NCBI RefSeq assembly: GCF_900115045.1
Contig: NZ_FOVC01000015.1
Location: 1-60,031, forward strand
DNA: 60,031 nt
Reading direction: 5' to 3'
Source of the DNA: Izhakiella capsodis
GTDB taxonomy: Bacteria > Pseudomonadota > Gammaproteobacteria > Enterobacterales > Enterobacteriaceae
Shown: positions 57,819 to 60,031 of the stretch, in pieces
Position numbering within the stretch: position 1 is the stretch's first letter
Layout of the letters: each line of letters starts with the position of its first letter
Notes under the pieces: model-generated
What the model was told of the DNA's origin: nothing
The model's input: the letters and a program-made list of their open reading frames with translations, nothing else
The model's database searches: none
Position numbers and translations under genes: made by a program

Positions 57819-59645
57819 ATGCGACTCAAAAAGATTAAGCTCACTAACTTCAGGGGTTACAGAAATACAATAGAAATCCCTGTCGATGAAGCCATGACGG
57901 GAATTGTAGGCCGTAATGATTTTGGTAAATCAACCATCCTTGAAGCATTAGCTATATTTTTTGAAATTGATGGGATTAAAGCAGATAAAAATGACATGAA
58001 CTGCTTTAGCATGGTTAATGGGGAAAATCACTTTGAAATTTCTTGTGAGTTTGATGATTTGCCACCCGTTATACTTATTGATGAGCGAGTGAGTACAACT
58101 CTGGCTTCTGAACATCTATTAAACAGTCATGGGTATTTCGAAATTGTAAAAACATTCAAAGCAACAACAACTGGAAAACCAGATAAAACATACATCCGTT
58201 GCCAGCACCCTGTAAATGAACCGTTGAACAATTTGCTGGGAATGAAAATATCAGAATTGAGAGTCACAGGAAAAGACGTTGAGAAAAATGTGGAGGATAA
58301 GCGAACTGCATCTTTATGGCGACAGGCTATCAGAGATGCTGCTATGCCATATGAATGTGCTGAAATTTTACTTGATGTAGATAAGGGGTTAGGGACAGAA
58401 ACTAAGTCAATATGGGGGCGAATTCTTGAACAGTTACCAACCTTTGCTCTTTTCAAGGCCGACAGAGAGAGCAGCGATGGTGACTCTGAAGCAAAAAACC
58501 CATTACAACAAGCTGTTAAGGATGCTCAGGCTGCATTGCAAGAGAAGATTTCAGCTCTTGAACAAGAAATCCAGGACAGTGTATTAGATGTTGCAGGGAG
58601 GACTCTTGATAAACTGCGAGAAATGGCACCAGAGCTTGCGAATGAACTCACTCCACGGTTTAAAGAAAAGCCTAAATGGACATTTAACTTTACACTCGAT
58701 GGTGAGAATGGAATTCCAATAAATAAAAGGGGAAGTGGTGTAAGGCGACTTATTTTACTTAATTTTTTTAGAGCGGAGGCTGAGAAAGCAGTATCAGGAA
58801 CCCCGCGCAATGTTATTTACGCTATAGAAGAACCAGAAACATCACAGCACCCCAATTATCAAGTTATGTTGATGAAAGCTTTATTGTCACTTTCAAATCA
58901 ATCTAATCGTCAAATTATTGTAACCACACACGTCCCAGCTTTAGCTGGATTAATTCCAGTCGAAGGAATTCGTTATGTAACAAAAGATGCAGATGGACAG
59001 CCTGTTGTAAAAATGCCAGAAGATGCAGTTCTCAGGGAGGCGACAGAAAGTCTTGGCGTTTTGCCAGAAACCGGCATGGAAAGAGCTAAAGGTATAGTTT
59101 TAGTTGAGGGGAAATCAGATGTAACATTCCTTAGGCACGCAGGAAAATGTTTAAAAAAATCCGGGTATATTCCTGTTAGTCTGGAAGATGTAAATATTGT
59201 GCCCATACTGATTGGAGGGTGCGGGAGTGTTAAACACTGGGTCACATTAAATCTGGCAAATGACCTTGGATTACCATGGTGCGTTTTTCTTGATTCAGAT
59301 ATTGGAGGTGATCCAGTACAAGTGCTTTCGATAGAGAAAAGAAAGAAGGAAGTAGAACAGGCCGGAAAAATGTTTTTTGCCACACGTAAACGTGAAGTTG
59401 AAAATTATCTTTGCCCGGACCTAATAAAAGATGAGACAGGGGTTCAGATTGTTTTCACTGATACATGTGACGCTAAAAACATAATAGGAAAGGCAACCAG
59501 CACGAAACCTAACGACGTACTGGACAGGTTCTGGCCCCTAATGACTGCCAAAAAAATCATAACATGCTCTACTTATAGAGATGGTAATGATGACAAAATT
59601 GAGCTGATAGAGCTTCTTGAAGGCATTGTTTCATTAGTCGATTGA
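57819..59645 (+). CDS. OLD-family ATPase/TOPRIM nuclease (putative anti-phage)
   Basis: 608 residues. N-terminal ABC-type ATPase: LKKIKLTNFRGYRNTIEIPV, Walker A GIVGRNDFGKSTILEAL (about 29-45), a coiled coil at 230-265, signature-like KRGSGVRRLILLNFF, and Walker B/H-loop VIYAIEEPETSQHPNY and IIVTTHVPALAGL. C-terminal TOPRIM: KGIVLVEGKSDVTFLRHAG with the glutamate and WCVFLDSDIGGDP with the D-x-D. Homologues act in phage defence, either alone (P2 Old, class 1) or with a UvrD-like partner (Gabija, class 2). No partner is encoded here, so a stand-alone class is more likely. It is the only passenger of the transposon. Confidence 0.9.
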   Translation: MRLKKIKLTNFRGYRNTIEIPVDEAMTGIVGRNDFGKSTILEALAIFFEIDGIKADKNDMNCFSMVNGENHFEISCEFDDLPPVILIDERVSTTLASEHLLNSHGYFEIVKTFKATTTGKPDKTYIRCQHPVNEPLNNLLGMKISELRVTGKDVEKNVEDKRTASLWRQAIRDAAMPYECAEILLDVDKGLGTETKSIWGRILEQLPTFALFKADRESSDGDSEAKNPLQQAVKDAQAALQEKISALEQEIQDSVLDVAGRTLDKLREMAPELANELTPRFKEKPKWTFNFTLDGENGIPINKRGSGVRRLILLNFFRAEAEKAVSGTPRNVIYAIEEPETSQHPNYQVMLMKALLSLSNQSNRQIIVTTHVPALAGLIPVEGIRYVTKDADGQPVVKMPEDAVLREATESLGVLPETGMERAKGIVLVEGKSDVTFLRHAGKCLKKSGYIPVSLEDVNIVPILIGGCGSVKHWVTLNLANDLGLPWCVFLDSDIGGDPVQVLSIEKRKKEVEQAGKMFFATRKREVENYLCPDLIKDETGVQIVFTDTCDAKNIIGKATSTKPNDVLDRFWPLMTAKKIITCSTYRDGNDDKIELIELLEGIVSLVD

Positions 59646-59752
59646 CGTGACCTACGTTGCATAGAGGTGTGTCAGTTAAGCTTCTGTGCAACGTTATTGT
59701 GCTCAAAAAACGAGCTTAACGTACAATAATTTTCGATATCCAAACTGACCCC

Positions 59753-60031
59753 TTATGCTCAAAAACAACATTAGTTTCAGAATGTTGATGGAAGAAAAAA
59801 TACGACGAGCAGCCGAAACGGGCAACTTATACGTAAAGATTGATGAAATTTACCCGTATATCAACAAATAATAACGGTCATTAATCAGATGAGCTAGTGA
59901 TGAAGGTTAATATGGTACAGGCCCCCCTGGTGCCGGGCGTTACGCTGACTCACACTGCCAGCAACCGGCACAATCATCCCATCCCTGGCGAGTCTGGTCA
60001 TTGGTCAGCAGACAGTCAATGACCAGACAGT
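59753..60031. repeat. right flank of transposon and third copy of junction repeat
   Basis: 59758-59875 reads a short open plus frame without recognisable match (ISFRMLMEEKIRRAAETGNL and onward). From 59881 the sequence equals 5941 onward, and the last 90 bases equal the first 90 of the window. Confidence 0.8.

Larger units (their letters stand above)
53966..59752. mobile_element. Tn3-family transposon carrying an OLD-family nuclease
   Basis: Ends: gggctccgtttgggaaacgg up to gtacgttaag at the left (53965-54002), and the complement of ggggtcagtttggatatcg up to gtacgttaag at the right (59715-59752). Both are about 38 bp and end in the family-typical acgttaag. If the left repeat begins at 53966, the flanks are TTATG on both sides, a 5-bp target duplication as made by Tn3 elements. 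Inside are divergent tnpA and tnpR with a res-like region between them, and one passenger gene downstream of tnpR. About 5.8 kb, apparently complete. Confidence 0.88.

Noticed and set aside
57819..59645. Gabija (GajA-GajB) system
   Set aside because: No UvrD-like helicase gene lies next to the OLD gene inside the transposon; a stand-alone OLD nuclease fits better.

Overview
This window looks like a complete or almost complete mosaic plasmid of an enterobacterium, most likely Salmonella or a close relative. It carries an IncFII replicon (copB, copA, tap, repA, oriR), a second iteron-type replicon (Rep_3 initiator) and a P1-type parABS system with a visible parS. It also has an SOS-regulated umuDC pair, leading-region genes (ardA, a broken psiA) and a shortened F-type transfer region (trbB, traH, traG, traD, traI). 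This set resembles the Salmonella virulence-plasmid family. A type III effector with an SspH/SlrP-type N-terminus also points to Salmonella. The first 90 bases are identical to the last 90, which fits a circular molecule. The same 90 bases also occur internally near 6020, so a contig cut at a repeat is possible.

Layout. 1-6000: a frameshifted and an intact CDP-diacylglycerol pyrophosphatase-like gene, a large catalase (KatE type) and a DUF421 membrane protein. 6000-11900: a graveyard of Tn3-family, IS630 and IS903-like fragments around an 875-residue protein with a C-terminal ADP-ribosyltransferase signature. 11900-13200: the chimeric SspH-like effector. 13400-17750: a resD remnant, the Rep_3 replicon with 22-bp iterons, and parA-parB-parS. 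18000-23300: umuDC with a LexA box, then ardA and psiA remnants. 23590-27210: an AT-rich island with a radical SAM enzyme, a long Val/Ala/Asn-rich precursor-like protein, and a phage-type lysis cassette (SAR endolysin, Rz, nested Rz1). 27540-28690: a decayed IS3-family element. 29130-29655: a StbDE/RelBE-like toxin-antitoxin pair. 29900-43400: transfer genes. 43380-46700: an unknown protein, a Nuc-type phospholipase D nuclease and the IncFII replicon. 47242-48081: a TIM-barrel isomerase-like enzyme. 48743-52909: a 1388-residue protein with a C-terminal edema factor/ExoY-type nucleotidyl cyclase. 53201-53754: a ParDE-like pair. 53966-59752: an apparently complete Tn3-family transposon with an OLD-family nuclease as passenger.

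How the parts fit. Two replicons, parABS and two toxin-antitoxin systems maintain the plasmid. The transfer region lacks pilin and most core assembly genes, so self-transfer is unlikely, although the relaxase and coupling protein are intact. The cargo is host-directed (effector, ADP-ribosyltransferase and cyclase toxins, catalase) and competition- or defence-directed (OLD nuclease, ArdA, and the radical SAM/lysis island). The island is the best candidate for an undescribed system. It appears to make a ribosomally synthesised, enzymatically modified hydrophobic peptide and to release it by a phage-derived lysis module. Functional assignments rest on motifs recognised by eye. No database search was run.
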